Under the pieces are notes generated by a model. That model was not told where the DNA came from. It saw only the letters and a list, made by a program, of their open reading frames with translations, and made no database searches. Made by a program: the position numbers and the translations under genes. Positions 17,253-26,230 of a stretch of DNA of 48,264 bases are shown here, piece by piece. This DNA comes from Polaromonas sp. (GTDB taxonomy: Bacteria > Pseudomonadota > Gammaproteobacteria > Burkholderiales > Burkholderiaceae_C): the NCBI RefSeq assembly GCF_018780625.1, contig NZ_JADMJK010000239.1, positions 1 to 48,264 of the forward strand, written 5' to 3'. Within the stretch, counting starts at the first letter, position 1; each line of letters starts with the position of its first letter.

Positions 17253-18166
17253 ACGAGGTAGTGGTCCAGCAGCAGGGCTGCAAACAAAACTGAAAGATGG
17301 ATCAGGGAAAAACGGAAGGTCTTGCGGGCCAGTTCATCGGAGTAGTTGCGCCACAGGCGCCAGGCGTACCAGCAAAACCCGAGGCTGAGCACCACGGCGG
17401 CGACCAGATAAAGCCAGCCACTCATCTTGAAGACAAAAGGCATCAGACAAGCAGCGAACAGCACCAGGGTGTACAAAAACACCTGCAAGCGGGTGAATTC
17501 ATTGCCGTGCGTGACCGGCAGCATGGGCAGTCCGGCCTTGCGGTAGTCCTCTACGCGGTACAGCGCCAGCGCCCAGAAGTGCGGCGGTGTCCAGAGGAAA
17601 ATGATGAGGAACAAAATCAGGGCTTCGGGGCTGACCGAGCCCGTCATCGCAGCCCAGCCCAGCACGGGCGGCATGGCGCCAGAGGCACCGCCAATCACGA
17701 TATTCTGGGGCGTGAGCGGCTTGAGAATCACGGTGTAGACCACCGCGTAACCCACAAAAGTGGCGAAGGTCAGCCACATGGTGAGCGGGTTGACCCAAAT
17801 ATACAAAATGGCTGAGCCCAGCGCGCAAAGGCCTGCCGAGAACGCCAGGGTCAGCGGATTGCTGAGCTCACCCTTGGCGGTGGGCCGCCAGGCGGTGCGC
17901 CGCATCTTGGCGTCGATCTGCTGCTCTACCAGGCAATTGAACGCTGCGGCAGCGCCCGCTACCAGCCAGATGCCTGCGCACGCGATCAGTGCCAGCCTCA
18001 CCTCGGACCAGGTCGGGATGCCGGGCACGGCCAGCACCATGCCGATCAGCGCACAGAAAACGATGAGCTGGATCACGCGCGGCTTGGTCAGGGCGTGAAA
18101 CTGGCTGACCCTGGACGGAACGCGGGTCGGGGATGCTGAAGCAGCGGGCGGGTTGCTGGGGTTCAT
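17249..18166 (-). CDS. ctaB: Protoheme IX farnesyltransferase (heme O synthase)
   Basis: This inner-membrane UbiA-family enzyme adds a farnesyl group to heme B, giving heme O, the precursor of heme A. The 305-residue polytopic protein has the conserved prenyl-diphosphate-binding segment [20 protein letters not shown] and a core of about nine transmembrane helices. The KPRVI start (residues about 28-32) is typical. It lies between ctaA (9 bases upstream) and sco (4-base overlap), so heme A synthesis and copper delivery are co-expressed. Confidence 0.95.
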   Translation of the reverse strand: MNPSNPPAASASPTRVPSRVSQFHALTKPRVIQLIVFCALIGMVLAVPGIPTWSEVRLALIACAGIWLVAGAAAAFNCLVEQQIDAKMRRTAWRPTAKGELSNPLTLAFSAGLCALGSAILYIWVNPLTMWLTFATFVGYAVVYTVILKPLTPQNIVIGGASGAMPPVLGWAAMTGSVSPEALILFLIIFLWTPPHFWALALYRVEDYRKAGLPMLPVTHGNEFTRLQVFLYTLVLFAACLMPFVFKMSGWLYLVAAVVLSLGFCWYAWRLWRNYSDELARKTFRFSLIHLSVLFAALLLDHYLV

Positions 18167-18175
18167 GGAAAATCG

Positions 18176-19351
18176 CTAAGCCTTCAATTTTGATGCGGGC
18201 GCCGTCTCAAGGCTACTGCTTCCTGAAAAAATCACACCTGTGAGCACCACCACCAGCGCGGCAGCGCCGCCCGTGTGCGCCACGGCGGCCACCAACGGCC
18301 AGCCCAGCACCACATTGCTCAAGCCGGTCGCGGCCTGCAGCAAGGTCAAACCCGCCAGCCAGCGGCCCTGCAGGCGGAACGCCGGCGCACGGTGCAGATG
18401 AATGGCCAGCGCCAACAGGACGACAAACACCAGGTAGGCGGCCAGACGGTGCACATAATGAATGGCGGTGAGTGCCTGGAAACTGATGTTGGCGCCATCG
18501 TGGCTTGCGCCGAGTTCGCGCCAGACGGTAAAGCCCTGCCGGAAGTCCATGTCCGGCCAGAACGAATTCTGGCAGGCAGGAAAGTCGGTGCAGGCAAGCA
18601 CGGCATAGTTGGTACTGACCCAGCCGCCCAGCGCGATCTGCAGCCACAGCAAGGCAAACGCCGCCATCACGAAGATTCGGGTTCTTGGGCTCAAGGTGAT
18701 CCGCGCGGCCGCAGAATTTTCTGACAGTTGCCCATAGCGAACGGACTGTGCCTGCAGCAGGGCTAGCAAAATCAAGCCTCCCAGCAAGTGCAGGGTGACA
18801 ATCGCAGGAAACAGCTTCATGGTGACCGTCAGCGCGCCAAATGCGCCCTGCAGGCAAACCCAAAGCAGCGTCACGGTAGGCCACCAGGGCGATATCTGTG
18901 CGCCACGCTTTTCGCTTTTTGCAGTGCGCCGTTCATCGCGAAAAGCGATCCATGTGCTCAAGGTCAACACCAGTATGAGCACGCCAACCCCCGTGGCCAG
19001 GTAGCGATGGATCATCTCTATCCAGGCTTTGGAGTGGGTGACAGGGCCTGTGGGCATGGCGCTTTGCGCGGCGTCAATATGCAACTGTGCGCCTACCGGG
19101 CTGGCGCTGCCGTAGCAGCCTGGCCAGTCGGGGCACCCCAGGCCAGAGTCGGTCAGGCGGGTAAAGGCGCCAAAGATCACGAGGTCAAAGGTCAGGAACA
19201 GGGTCACCAGCGTCAGCACACGCAGTCGCTGCGCCAGCGGCGCATCCTTGTTGCGCACCCAGACCCACGCAAGCGGCCCAAGGGCCACGACAAGGCCCAT
19301 GAACATCAGGCGCAGGGCCGGACTCAGGTCGTAAAGAGCAGGTGTAGACAT
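18176..19351 (-). CDS. ctaA: Heme A synthase (COX15/CtaA)
   Basis: This inner-membrane enzyme oxidises the C8 methyl of heme O to the formyl group of heme A. The 391-residue protein has eight or so transmembrane segments and heme-ligating histidines in EMIHRYLATG, TLHLLGGL, IHYVHRLAAY and VAHTGGAA. The loop FTRLTDSGLGCPDWPGCYG carries the conserved cysteine pair, and a second pair occurs in ACTDFPACQ. The ATG of MSTPALYDL is chosen; an upstream open stretch to 19468 overlaps the preceding gene and shows no homology. Confidence 0.95.
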   Translation of the reverse strand: MSTPALYDLSPALRLMFMGLVVALGPLAWVWVRNKDAPLAQRLRVLTLVTLFLTFDLVIFGAFTRLTDSGLGCPDWPGCYGSASPVGAQLHIDAAQSAMPTGPVTHSKAWIEMIHRYLATGVGVLILVLTLSTWIAFRDERRTAKSEKRGAQISPWWPTVTLLWVCLQGAFGALTVTMKLFPAIVTLHLLGGLILLALLQAQSVRYGQLSENSAAARITLSPRTRIFVMAAFALLWLQIALGGWVSTNYAVLACTDFPACQNSFWPDMDFRQGFTVWRELGASHDGANISFQALTAIHYVHRLAAYLVFVVLLALAIHLHRAPAFRLQGRWLAGLTLLQAATGLSNVVLGWPLVAAVAHTGGAAALVVVLTGVIFSGSSSLETAPASKLKA

Positions 19352-19385
19352 GGTCAAAAAAATCAACAAGGCAGGCAACTGACCG

Positions 19386-20120
19386 CTAGCGTCCTTCGTT
19401 GTCCCAGCTGTTGGAGGCGCGCAGCAGGCGCTCCAGGTCGCGCTTGGCTTTAGCCGCTGCGGGCGCATCCATATTGGCCGGAAAACGCATCATCAAGTTG
19501 CCCAGCGGATCAACCAGGTAGAGGTGGTCTTGCAAACGCTGGCCCGGTGCCGGCACCAGCCATTGCGCGAGCCCGGCAGGTGCTACGCGCAGCACTTCCG
19601 AGGCCGCCAGCGCAGGCAGCAAGGCGTCCTTGACAGCCGCTTCATCATCGACCAGCCAGACCCGGTCCAGACGCTCCTTTTCCCGGCCCAGCGACTCACG
19701 CAACTGCCGCTGAAGGTACAGGTTGCGCTCGCAGCCCGCGTCGCAGGCACCGCCGGCCACGCTGATCAACAGCCATTGGCCCTTTAAAGCAGTCATTTGA
19801 CCCGCTGAACCATCCAGCTTCTGGGTGGCCAGAGCAGGCAGTGGGCGCTGCGGGTTGATCAGCTCGCCAAAGTTGTGGCGCCCCTCCGGCCGGATCACGT
19901 AGTAGGTGAAGTAGGACGCGATTACCGGGCTGGCGCAAACCAGCAGCACGGCCAGCATTTTCCAGCGGCCTGCTGCTGTGCTGGGTGCTGTGGGGGTCGG
20001 CTGGTCAAGCATGGGCATGGCATGTACCGTCAGGCCCAGCGGATGATCCTGCGCTGCCGGGCTGGCGGAACTGCCAGAGGATGAGGAAGGTGTTTGAGAG
20101 TTATTTGTCACAGCAGTCAT
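19386..20120 (-). CDS. Divergent Sco-like membrane-anchored protein in the oxidase cluster
   Basis: This 244-residue protein is usually called hypothetical. It has a Ser/Pro-rich cytoplasmic N-terminus, one transmembrane helix (about 54-75) and a periplasmic domain. I see a Sco-like layout: KGQWLLISV (beta strand), then a CxxxC motif GACDAGC (Cys126, Cys130), and later DHLYLVDPLGNLMMRF, where His199 sits like the copper-ligand His of Sco (compare [14 protein letters not shown]). A copper or thiol role in oxidase assembly is inference. It lies between surf1 and ctaA. The ATG at 20120 is preferred over upstream in-frame codons inside surf1. Confidence 0.85.
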   Translation of the reverse strand: MTAVTNNSQTPSSSSGSSASPAAQDHPLGLTVHAMPMLDQPTPTAPSTAAGRWKMLAVLLVCASPVIASYFTYYVIRPEGRHNFGELINPQRPLPALATQKLDGSAGQMTALKGQWLLISVAGGACDAGCERNLYLQRQLRESLGREKERLDRVWLVDDEAAVKDALLPALAASEVLRVAPAGLAQWLVPAPGQRLQDHLYLVDPLGNLMMRFPANMDAPAAAKAKRDLERLLRASNSWDNEGR

Positions 20121-20140
20121 TCGCGGCTTTTGAAAAACAG

Positions 20141-20884
20141 TTAGCGAGGTAAAGGGAAACGTAGCTTGGTGCGCAACGGCAGTATCAATTGAAACCAGGT
20201 AAACAAAATCAGCACCAGGCCGCACAACCCGAACCACTGGAAGGCATAGCCGTAGTGCTTGTCGACGCCCAGATTGGGCGCAGCCCACTCGCGCAGCAAG
20301 CCTTCACTCGCTGCATCCAGCTGCAGCAATGAAACATCCAGCAGCGGCAGGCCGGTTTGCGCACTAAAAGCAGCAATGTCAAGATTTTGCCGGATACGGC
20401 CACTCTCGACACCCTTGAACGCATAGAGCTTGGAAGGCGGGGGGGCAATACGCCCCCGAATGGTCACTGGCGCCGATGGCGTTGCAATCGGAGCCAGGCG
20501 GGTGCGATCCGTAAAGTCACGCGGCACCCAGCCCCGCTGCACCAAAATAACCTGCTCACTGCCATCCAGCGCCAGCGGCGTGACCACAAAAAATCCTGTT
20601 TTCCCGCCCATGGGCCGGTTGTCCAGATACACCGTGTGTTCTGCGCGCCAAGTCCCTTTCAGGATGGCTTGCCGGTGAAGGACATTGACCGGATTTTTTT
20701 CGGCAGTCAATCCGCGGTTATCGAGCAGCGGAAGATTATCCCGGGCTCCAATGGCCGACTGAAGTGCCTCTTTTTGTGCCGCCCTTCGCAACTGCCACTG
20801 GCCCAGTGAAAACGTCGACCCCGCCACCACCAGGGCAGCCAGCGTTATCAGCCAGAATCTGGGTGTGCGCAAACGCAATGTCAT
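20141..20884 (-). CDS. SURF1 family cytochrome oxidase assembly protein
   Basis: This inner-membrane protein helps insert heme a into subunit I. The 247 residues have a transmembrane helix at each end (about 10-28 and 215-235) and the family motifs LGQWQLRRAAQKE near the start, LDNRPMGGKTGFFVVTPL, and QRGWVPRD. The C-terminal YGYAFQWFGL is also typical. It is divergent from the DUF2909 gene, with 18 bases between starts, and followed by the Sco-like gene after 20 bases. Confidence 0.94.
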   Translation of the reverse strand: MTLRLRTPRFWLITLAALVVAGSTFSLGQWQLRRAAQKEALQSAIGARDNLPLLDNRGLTAEKNPVNVLHRQAILKGTWRAEHTVYLDNRPMGGKTGFFVVTPLALDGSEQVILVQRGWVPRDFTDRTRLAPIATPSAPVTIRGRIAPPPSKLYAFKGVESGRIRQNLDIAAFSAQTGLPLLDVSLLQLDAASEGLLREWAAPNLGVDKHYGYAFQWFGLCGLVLILFTWFQLILPLRTKLRFPLPR

Positions 20885-20902
20885 GAGAAGATAATCTCGT
20901 TC

Positions 20903-21124
20903 ATGACTTATTTCGTTGCACTGGCATTCATCGCCATCGTTGTCAGCCTGGCTTTCGCACTCTTTTTCATGATGAGGGCTGGCACCGACGGCAAACGCAA
21001 AGCCAGCAACATGGCGCGCGCCTTGGCATTTCGTGTCGGGCTCTCCGTATTGCTGTTTCTATGCATTCTGATCGCCTGGAAACTGGGATACATACAACCC
21101 ACCGGTATTCCAGCAGGCAAATAA
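20903..21124 (+). CDS. Twin-transmembrane small protein (DUF2909)
   Basis: This 73-residue protein has two hydrophobic helices (about 3-24 and 46-65) joined by a basic loop (GTDGKRKASNMARA). It looks like the DUF2909 twin-transmembrane family found in proteobacterial oxidase clusters; function unknown. It is the only plus-strand gene inside an otherwise minus-strand oxidase run, starting 18 bases from surf1 in the opposite direction and ending at a bidirectional terminator. Confidence 0.85.
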   Translation: MTYFVALAFIAIVVSLAFALFFMMRAGTDGKRKASNMARALAFRVGLSVLLFLCILIAWKLGYIQPTGIPAGK

Positions 21125-21142
21125 AAAAAGCGGTAACTCAAG

Positions 21143-21170
21143 AAAAAAGCCGCACTATGCGGCTTTTTTT
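21143..21170. terminator. Bidirectional terminator between DUF2909 and ctaE
   Basis: AAAAAAGCCGCA, a CTA loop and TGCGGCTTTTTTT form a symmetrical hairpin with A and T tracts. It can stop both the DUF2909 transcript (+) and the ctaC-ctaE transcript (-). Confidence 0.92.
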
Positions 21171-21274
21171 GATGACTGCGGCCAGATGTAGCGCGCGTGG
21201 GGGCGGCTTGCATCACCCCCGCCAGGGCGATGGTCTGCGTTGCAGCCTGGGGCTGACTGATGGCCTGACCAATA

Positions 21275-22156
21275 TCAGAGCCAGTAAACCAGAATGTAAA
21301 GACCCAGCCACACCACGTCCACAAAGTGCCAGTACCAGGCGGCGCCTTCAAAGCCGAAATGCTTCTCAGGCGTGAAATGTCCTTTTTGCAAACGCAGCGT
21401 AATAAACAGCAGCATCAGCATGCCTACGAACACGTGAAAACCATGGAAGCCGGTCAGCATGTAAAAAGTAGAGCCATACACGCCGGATGTGAGCTTGAGG
21501 TTGAGGTCTGAGTAGGCGTGCATGTATTCATAACCCTGCACAAACAAAAAGACAATACCGAGCAGCACGGTGATCCACATGAATGCAATGGTGCGGCCAC
21601 GATGGTTTTCGATCAGTGCATGGTGGGCAATGGTCAAGGTCACGCCAGAGCTCAGCAGCAATGCCGTGTTGATGGTCGGCAACCAGAACGGCCCCATGGT
21701 GGTGAAGGGCTCAATGATGTCAGCGGGTGATCCGGTCACACCAACAGCACGACTGGGCCAGACGGCCTTGAAGTCAGGCCAGAGCAGTGCGTTTTCAAGA
21801 CTTCCCAGTTCGGGCACGGAATGCGCACGTGCCCACCAGAGCGCCGTGAAGAACGCACCAAAGAACATCACCTCGGAGAAAATAAACCAGCTCATGCTCC
21901 AGCGGAACGACAGGTCGATCTTGCGGCCGTAAAGCCCGCCTTCACTTTCAGCCACGGAATCACGGAACCACTGGAACAGGGTAAATAGCCACCACACCAT
22001 GCCAAAGGCGACTGCCCATGCGCCCCAGCCCGCACCGTTGACCCACTGGGTCGCTCCCATAATGACGAAAAACAGCCCGATAGCGGCCATGACCGGATGC
22101 CGTGAGGGGCCGGGTACAAAATAATAGGGGGTTGTCCCGTGGGTTGCTGATGACAT
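21275..22156 (-). CDS. ctaE: Cytochrome c oxidase subunit III
   Basis: Subunit III of the aa3 oxidase, 293 residues, has seven predicted helices. Family marks are YYFVPGPSRHPVMAAIG at the start, the SEVMFFGAFFTALWWAR helix, and the C-terminal GFHGFHVFVG followed by WYWHFVDVVWLGLYILVYW. An AGGAG site lies 8 bases before the ATG. It is the last gene of the ctaC-ctaD-small protein-ctaG-DUF2970-ctaE transcript. Confidence 0.97.
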   Translation of the reverse strand: MSSATHGTTPYYFVPGPSRHPVMAAIGLFFVIMGATQWVNGAGWGAWAVAFGMVWWLFTLFQWFRDSVAESEGGLYGRKIDLSFRWSMSWFIFSEVMFFGAFFTALWWARAHSVPELGSLENALLWPDFKAVWPSRAVGVTGSPADIIEPFTTMGPFWLPTINTALLLSSGVTLTIAHHALIENHRGRTIAFMWITVLLGIVFLFVQGYEYMHAYSDLNLKLTSGVYGSTFYMLTGFHGFHVFVGMLMLLFITLRLQKGHFTPEKHFGFEGAAWYWHFVDVVWLGLYILVYWL

Positions 22157-22258
22157 CGATCGACTCCTGTTTTCTCTCGGATTTTCAATAATTTATTAAT
22201 GCAGGCCGTCATGCACGCAATGGCATTTTCGGCGCTTTGACTTGGGCCCCTTGGCCCT

Positions 22259-22465
22259 TCAGGTCGCCACCATCCAGTTCACCAGCAACACCAGGGTAGC
22301 TACAAATACAAAAACACCGACCAGCCCGACCACAATAATGTGGATAGGGCTCAAATTCTTGATGTCTTCTTCGTAGTCACCCCGCGCGCGCAGGCCCACA
22401 AACGACCAGGCGACTGCCTTGGTGGTTCGCCACAAAGATATTTTCTTGCGCGGGTTTTGAGCCAT
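22259..22465 (-). CDS. DUF2970 small membrane protein
   Basis: This 68-residue protein has a basic N-terminus (MAQNPRKKISLWRTTKAVAWSF), a conserved GLRARGDYEEDIKNLSP segment and one C-terminal transmembrane helix (about 43-65). It matches the DUF2970 family seen in oxidase operons; its role is unknown but presumably in oxidase assembly or stability. It begins 2 bases after the ctaG stop, so translation is probably coupled. Confidence 0.9.
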   Translation of the reverse strand: MAQNPRKKISLWRTTKAVAWSFVGLRARGDYEEDIKNLSPIHIIVVGLVGVFVFVATLVLLVNWMVAT

Positions 22466-22467
22466 TT

Positions 22468-23079
22468 CTACACGCCCAGCGATTTGGCAGGAGACTCGGC
22501 ATCCGAAGTAGCCTTGGCCGTGCCCGGCGCTGCTGGCGTCTTGCCACCCACTTCAAAAAAAGTGTAAGACAGCGTGATCGTGCTCACGTCCCTTGACAAC
22601 TTGGGGTCAATGACAAACGCAACGGGCCACTGCTTTTTTTCGCCCGGCGCCAATGTGTACTGGTTAAAACAAAAGCACTCCAGCTTGTTAAAGTACGCCG
22701 CCGCTTGCGCGGGCGCATAACTGGGGATGGCTTGCGCAGACATGGTGCGGTTCTGCGTGTTCTGAAATTCGTACATGACCGTGGTCAATTCACCCGGATG
22801 CACTTCCAGCGTATTCTGGGCCGGCTTGAACTGCCAGGGGCCACGCGCGTTGGCGTCAAACTCCACTGTCACGGTGCGCGTGCGGTCAACTTGCGTGTTG
22901 GCGGGCAGATTCGGGGTCGCACCGGGAATCAGCCGATCCCCCAAGGCCAGTATGTTGATACCGGTTACCTCGCAAATAGCCTTGTAGATGGGAACAAGGG
23001 CATAGCCAAAGGCAAACATGCCAAGCACGATAACGCCCAGCTTGCCCACCATCTTGAAATTTTCACGCTTGACTTGCAT
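22468..23079 (-). CDS. ctaG: Cytochrome c oxidase assembly protein CtaG/Cox11
   Basis: This membrane-anchored copper chaperone delivers copper to the CuB site of subunit I. The 203 residues have one N-terminal transmembrane helix (about 10-30) and a periplasmic immunoglobulin-like domain with the copper motif ECFCFNQYTL. The FDAN..GPWQFKP and EFQNTQNRTMSAQAIPSYAP segments are typical of Cox11. The C-terminus carries an Ala/Pro-rich tail. It lies between the 37-residue assembly gene and the DUF2970 gene. Confidence 0.96.
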   Translation of the reverse strand: MQVKRENFKMVGKLGVIVLGMFAFGYALVPIYKAICEVTGINILALGDRLIPGATPNLPANTQVDRTRTVTVEFDANARGPWQFKPAQNTLEVHPGELTTVMYEFQNTQNRTMSAQAIPSYAPAQAAAYFNKLECFCFNQYTLAPGEKKQWPVAFVIDPKLSRDVSTITLSYTFFEVGGKTPAAPGTAKATSDAESPAKSLGV

Positions 23080-23120
23080 CAGAGTTGTGCCGGTTTGAAC
23101 AATTTAGCCTGTACGCCGGG

Positions 23121-23234
23121 TTAGCGGCCCAGGAAAATCATCTTGGCCATGAAACCGACGAAAAAGACCAGCGCAACCGATGCCAGTATCAGCGCCAGAC
23201 GCAGGTTATTTTTTTTCATTTTCTCGGTCGTCAT
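23121..23234 (-). CDS. Cytochrome oxidase small assembly protein (37 residues)
   Basis: This very short gene lies between ctaD and ctaG. Translation begins MTTEKMKKNNLRLA, continues through one transmembrane helix (about residues 12-33) and ends AKMIFLGR. It starts 20 bases after the ctaD stop. Position and shape match the small single-helix protein annotated in betaproteobacterial oxidase operons as an oxidase small assembly protein. It is easily missed because of its length. Confidence 0.85.
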   Translation of the reverse strand: MTTEKMKKNNLRLALILASVALVFFVGFMAKMIFLGR

Positions 23235-23254
23235 GGTGTGGGTCGCCCGGTTGC

Positions 23255-24889
23255 CTAGCCAATCACGCGGGTTGCGCTTGCATCCAGCTTGGGTGGCGTT
23301 TCAAAAGTGTGGAAAGGTGCTGGTGATGGAACTTCCCACTCCAGGCCCTCGGCGCCCTTGCCGCCTTCATCGACCCATGGGTTCGCCTTGGCCTTGACGC
23401 CTTTGCCGCGCATCGCAGGCAAGACAATGAACATAAAGAAATACACCTGCGCAAAACCGAAGAAGAACGCCCCCACGGAAGCGATTGCATTGAAGTCGGC
23501 AAACTGCATCGGGTAGTCGGCGTAGCGGCGCGGCATACCGGCCAGGCCCAGGAAGTGCATCGGGAAGAAAGTGATGTTGAAGGAAATCAGCGACCACCAG
23601 AAGTGGATCTTGCCGCGGGTTTCGCTGTACATCACGCCGGTCCACTTGGGCGCCCAGTAGTAAAAGCCGGCGAACATGGCAAACAGCGATCCGGCGACCA
23701 ATACATAGTGGAAGTGGGCGACCACGTAGTAAGTGTCCTGCAGCTGAATGTCAATCGGCGCGACCGAAAGAATCACGCCAGAGAAGCCGCCCAGCGTGAA
23801 CACGAAGATGAAGCCGACGGCGAACAACATGGGCGTTTCAAACGTCATGGAACCACGCCACATGGTCGCCACCCAGTTGAAAATCTTAACGCCGGTAGGC
23901 ACGGCAATCAGCATGGTCGAGTACATGAAGAACAACTGACCGGTGACGGGCATTCCAGACGTAAACATGTGGTGCGCCCACACGACAAAGCTCAGGATGG
24001 CAATGGAGCCGGTGGCGTACACCATGGAGGCGTAGCCAAAAAGTCGCTTGCGTGAGAACGCGGGAATGATCTGGCTCACGATGCCGAAGGCCGGCAAGAT
24101 CATGATGTACACCTCAGGGTGTCCAAAGAACCAGAAAATGTGCTGAAACATCACTGGGTCGCCGCCACCTGCGGGGTTGAAGAAGCTGGTCCCAAAATGG
24201 CGGTCGGTCAGCGTCATGGTGATGGCACCGGCCAGCACAGGCATCACAGCAATCAGCAGGTAAGCCGTGATCAGCCAGGTCCAGCAGAACATCGGCATTT
24301 TCATCAGCGTCATGCCTGGCGCGCGCATGTTCAGCACGGTCACGATGATATTGATCGAGCCCATGATGGACGAAGCACCCAGAATATGCAGGGCAAAAAT
24401 GCCGGCGTCCATGCCGGGACCCATCTGCAGCGACAGCGGTGCATACATGGTCCAGCCGCCAGCGGGCGCGCCGCCGGGCAACAGGAACGACGTACCCAGC
24501 AACACGGCCGCTGGAATCATCAGCCAGAAGCTGAAGTTGTTCATGCGTGCAAAGGCCATGTCGGATGCGCCGATTTGCAGCGGGATCATCCAGTTTGCAA
24601 ACCCCACGAAGGCCGGCATGATGGCGCCGAACACCATGATGAGACCGTGCATGGTGGTGAGCTGGTTGAACAGCTCGGGATTGACGAGCTGAAGGCCGGG
24701 CTGAAACAGTTCGACGCGCAGCAGCAACGCCAGCACGCCGCCAAACATCAGCATGAAAAAGCTGAACAGCAAATACAGCGTGCCAATATCTTTGTGGTTG
24801 GTGGCAAAAACCCACCGACGCCAGCCCGTTGGGGCATGGTGGTCGTGGTCATCATGCACGTGATCGTGAGGATCTAGAACTGCACTCAT
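23255..24889 (-). CDS. ctaD: Cytochrome c oxidase subunit I (aa3 type)
   Basis: This is the catalytic subunit carrying heme a and the heme a3-CuB centre, 544 residues with twelve helices. Visible motifs are TMHGLIMVFGAIMPAF with a heme a ligand, WFFGHPEVYIMILPAFG (CuB His and cross-linked Tyr), VWAHHMFTSGM with the CuB His pair, and VAHFHYVLV with the heme ligands. The N-terminus is His/Asp-rich (DPHDHVHDDHDHHAPTG), possibly metal-binding. An AAGGAAG site precedes the ATG. Confidence 0.98.
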   Translation of the reverse strand: MSAVLDPHDHVHDDHDHHAPTGWRRWVFATNHKDIGTLYLLFSFFMLMFGGVLALLLRVELFQPGLQLVNPELFNQLTTMHGLIMVFGAIMPAFVGFANWMIPLQIGASDMAFARMNNFSFWLMIPAAVLLGTSFLLPGGAPAGGWTMYAPLSLQMGPGMDAGIFALHILGASSIMGSINIIVTVLNMRAPGMTLMKMPMFCWTWLITAYLLIAVMPVLAGAITMTLTDRHFGTSFFNPAGGGDPVMFQHIFWFFGHPEVYIMILPAFGIVSQIIPAFSRKRLFGYASMVYATGSIAILSFVVWAHHMFTSGMPVTGQLFFMYSTMLIAVPTGVKIFNWVATMWRGSMTFETPMLFAVGFIFVFTLGGFSGVILSVAPIDIQLQDTYYVVAHFHYVLVAGSLFAMFAGFYYWAPKWTGVMYSETRGKIHFWWSLISFNITFFPMHFLGLAGMPRRYADYPMQFADFNAIASVGAFFFGFAQVYFFMFIVLPAMRGKGVKAKANPWVDEGGKGAEGLEWEVPSPAPFHTFETPPKLDASATRVIG

Positions 24890-24982
24890 CTTGGCTTCCT
24901 TTGGTGGCTTGTGCCTGTAACTTTACTATTCCGGCTGAGGTCGGCATTGCCGACTCTCAATCAATCTGCAGCGTGCACTTGC

Positions 24983-26185
24983 TTATTTTCGCGCAGCCAG
25001 CACTTGGGCAGGCTGAACGATCTGACCCGTCTGGTTGGACCAGTTATTTTTGCTGTAAGTGATCACGGCAGCAATATCGGTGTCGCTCAAGGCCTTCCAG
25101 GACGGCATCGCCCCGGCAGCTGCACCGTTGAGCAGCACCAGCGTCTCCACACTGTGGTCGGCGTTCAGCACAATGGCTGAGCCGTCCAGTGGCTTGATGG
25201 GGCCTGCGCCCTTGCCAGTGGCCTGGTGGCAGGCCACGCAGTTGGCAGCGTAGACTTTTTCGCCGCGCGCCTTCAAATCAACCAATGTCCAGACTTTGGC
25301 CGGATCATCCGCCTTGGCAGCAGCCTCTTTGTTCTTGGCTGCCACCCATGCGGTGTAGTCTTCGGCGGAAAGCACCTTCACGTGAATCGGCATATAAGAA
25401 TGCTCTTTTCCGCAAATTTTGGCGCACTGCCCATAAAAGTCGCCCACTTGTTCAGCGCGAAACCAGGTATCGCGCACAAAGCCGGGAATCGCATCCTGGT
25501 GGATGCCAAAGGCCGGCACCGCGAAGGAATGGATCACGTCATTGGCCGTCGTGATGATGCGGATCTTTTTATTGACAGGCACCACCAGCGGATTGTCGAC
25601 CTTCAACAGATAGTCATCGATCGGAGCACCCGCCTTGGGACCGCCGGCGTCAGACAGGGCGCGGTGGCTGCTGTCCAGCGTGGACACGAAACCAATCCCC
25701 TCGCCCTCGCCCTTGAGATAGTCATAGCCCCATTTCCACTGGATGCCAGTGACCTTGATGGTGAGGTCTGAACTGGTGGTGTCCTTCATGGCGATCACCA
25801 GTTTTGTGGCGGGCAGCGCCATGCCGATGACGATCAGGAAAGGCACGATGGTCCAGGCGATTTCAACGGCCGTGGATTCATGAAAATTGGCGGCTTTGTG
25901 ACCCACCGATTTGCGGTGCTTCAGGATGGAATAAAACATTATCCCGAACACGACCAGAAAGATCACGAGACAAATGGCCATCACGAACCAGTGCAGCCAG
26001 ATCTGCTCGTCTGCGACTTTGGTCACAGCAGGATGCAGGTTGAGCTGGTTGACGGCCGGCCCACCAGGTAGGTCATTCACGGCGTAAGCGGCAGTGCTGA
26101 CCCAAGCGGCCGCAGATACCACAATTGCGCCCGCATGCTGCATGCCAAGCCGTGTCATTTTGCTCAGGGGATTGCTTAAGTTCAT
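24983..26185 (-). CDS. ctaC: Cytochrome c oxidase subunit II with C-terminal cytochrome c domain
   Basis: This is the CuA subunit, which accepts electrons from cytochrome c. The 400 residues have a signal peptide (cleavage near STAAYA), two helices (about 65-85 and 110-130) and a cupredoxin domain with CuA ligands His219, Cys254, Cys258, His262 and Met265 (FYGQCAKICGKEHSYM). A fused C-type heme domain has CVACH at 316-320, making this a caa3-like subunit. The ATG at 26185 (MNLSNPLSK) is chosen because it gives a clean signal peptide; the frame is open to 26254. Confidence 0.96.
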   Translation of the reverse strand: MNLSNPLSKMTRLGMQHAGAIVVSAAAWVSTAAYAVNDLPGGPAVNQLNLHPAVTKVADEQIWLHWFVMAICLVIFLVVFGIMFYSILKHRKSVGHKAANFHESTAVEIAWTIVPFLIVIGMALPATKLVIAMKDTTSSDLTIKVTGIQWKWGYDYLKGEGEGIGFVSTLDSSHRALSDAGGPKAGAPIDDYLLKVDNPLVVPVNKKIRIITTANDVIHSFAVPAFGIHQDAIPGFVRDTWFRAEQVGDFYGQCAKICGKEHSYMPIHVKVLSAEDYTAWVAAKNKEAAAKADDPAKVWTLVDLKARGEKVYAANCVACHQATGKGAGPIKPLDGSAIVLNADHSVETLVLLNGAAAGAMPSWKALSDTDIAAVITYSKNNWSNQTGQIVQPAQVLAARK

Positions 26186-26230
26186 CGTGATCACTTTTTC
26201 TGCTTCAATTACCGACCGAATTAACCGCTC

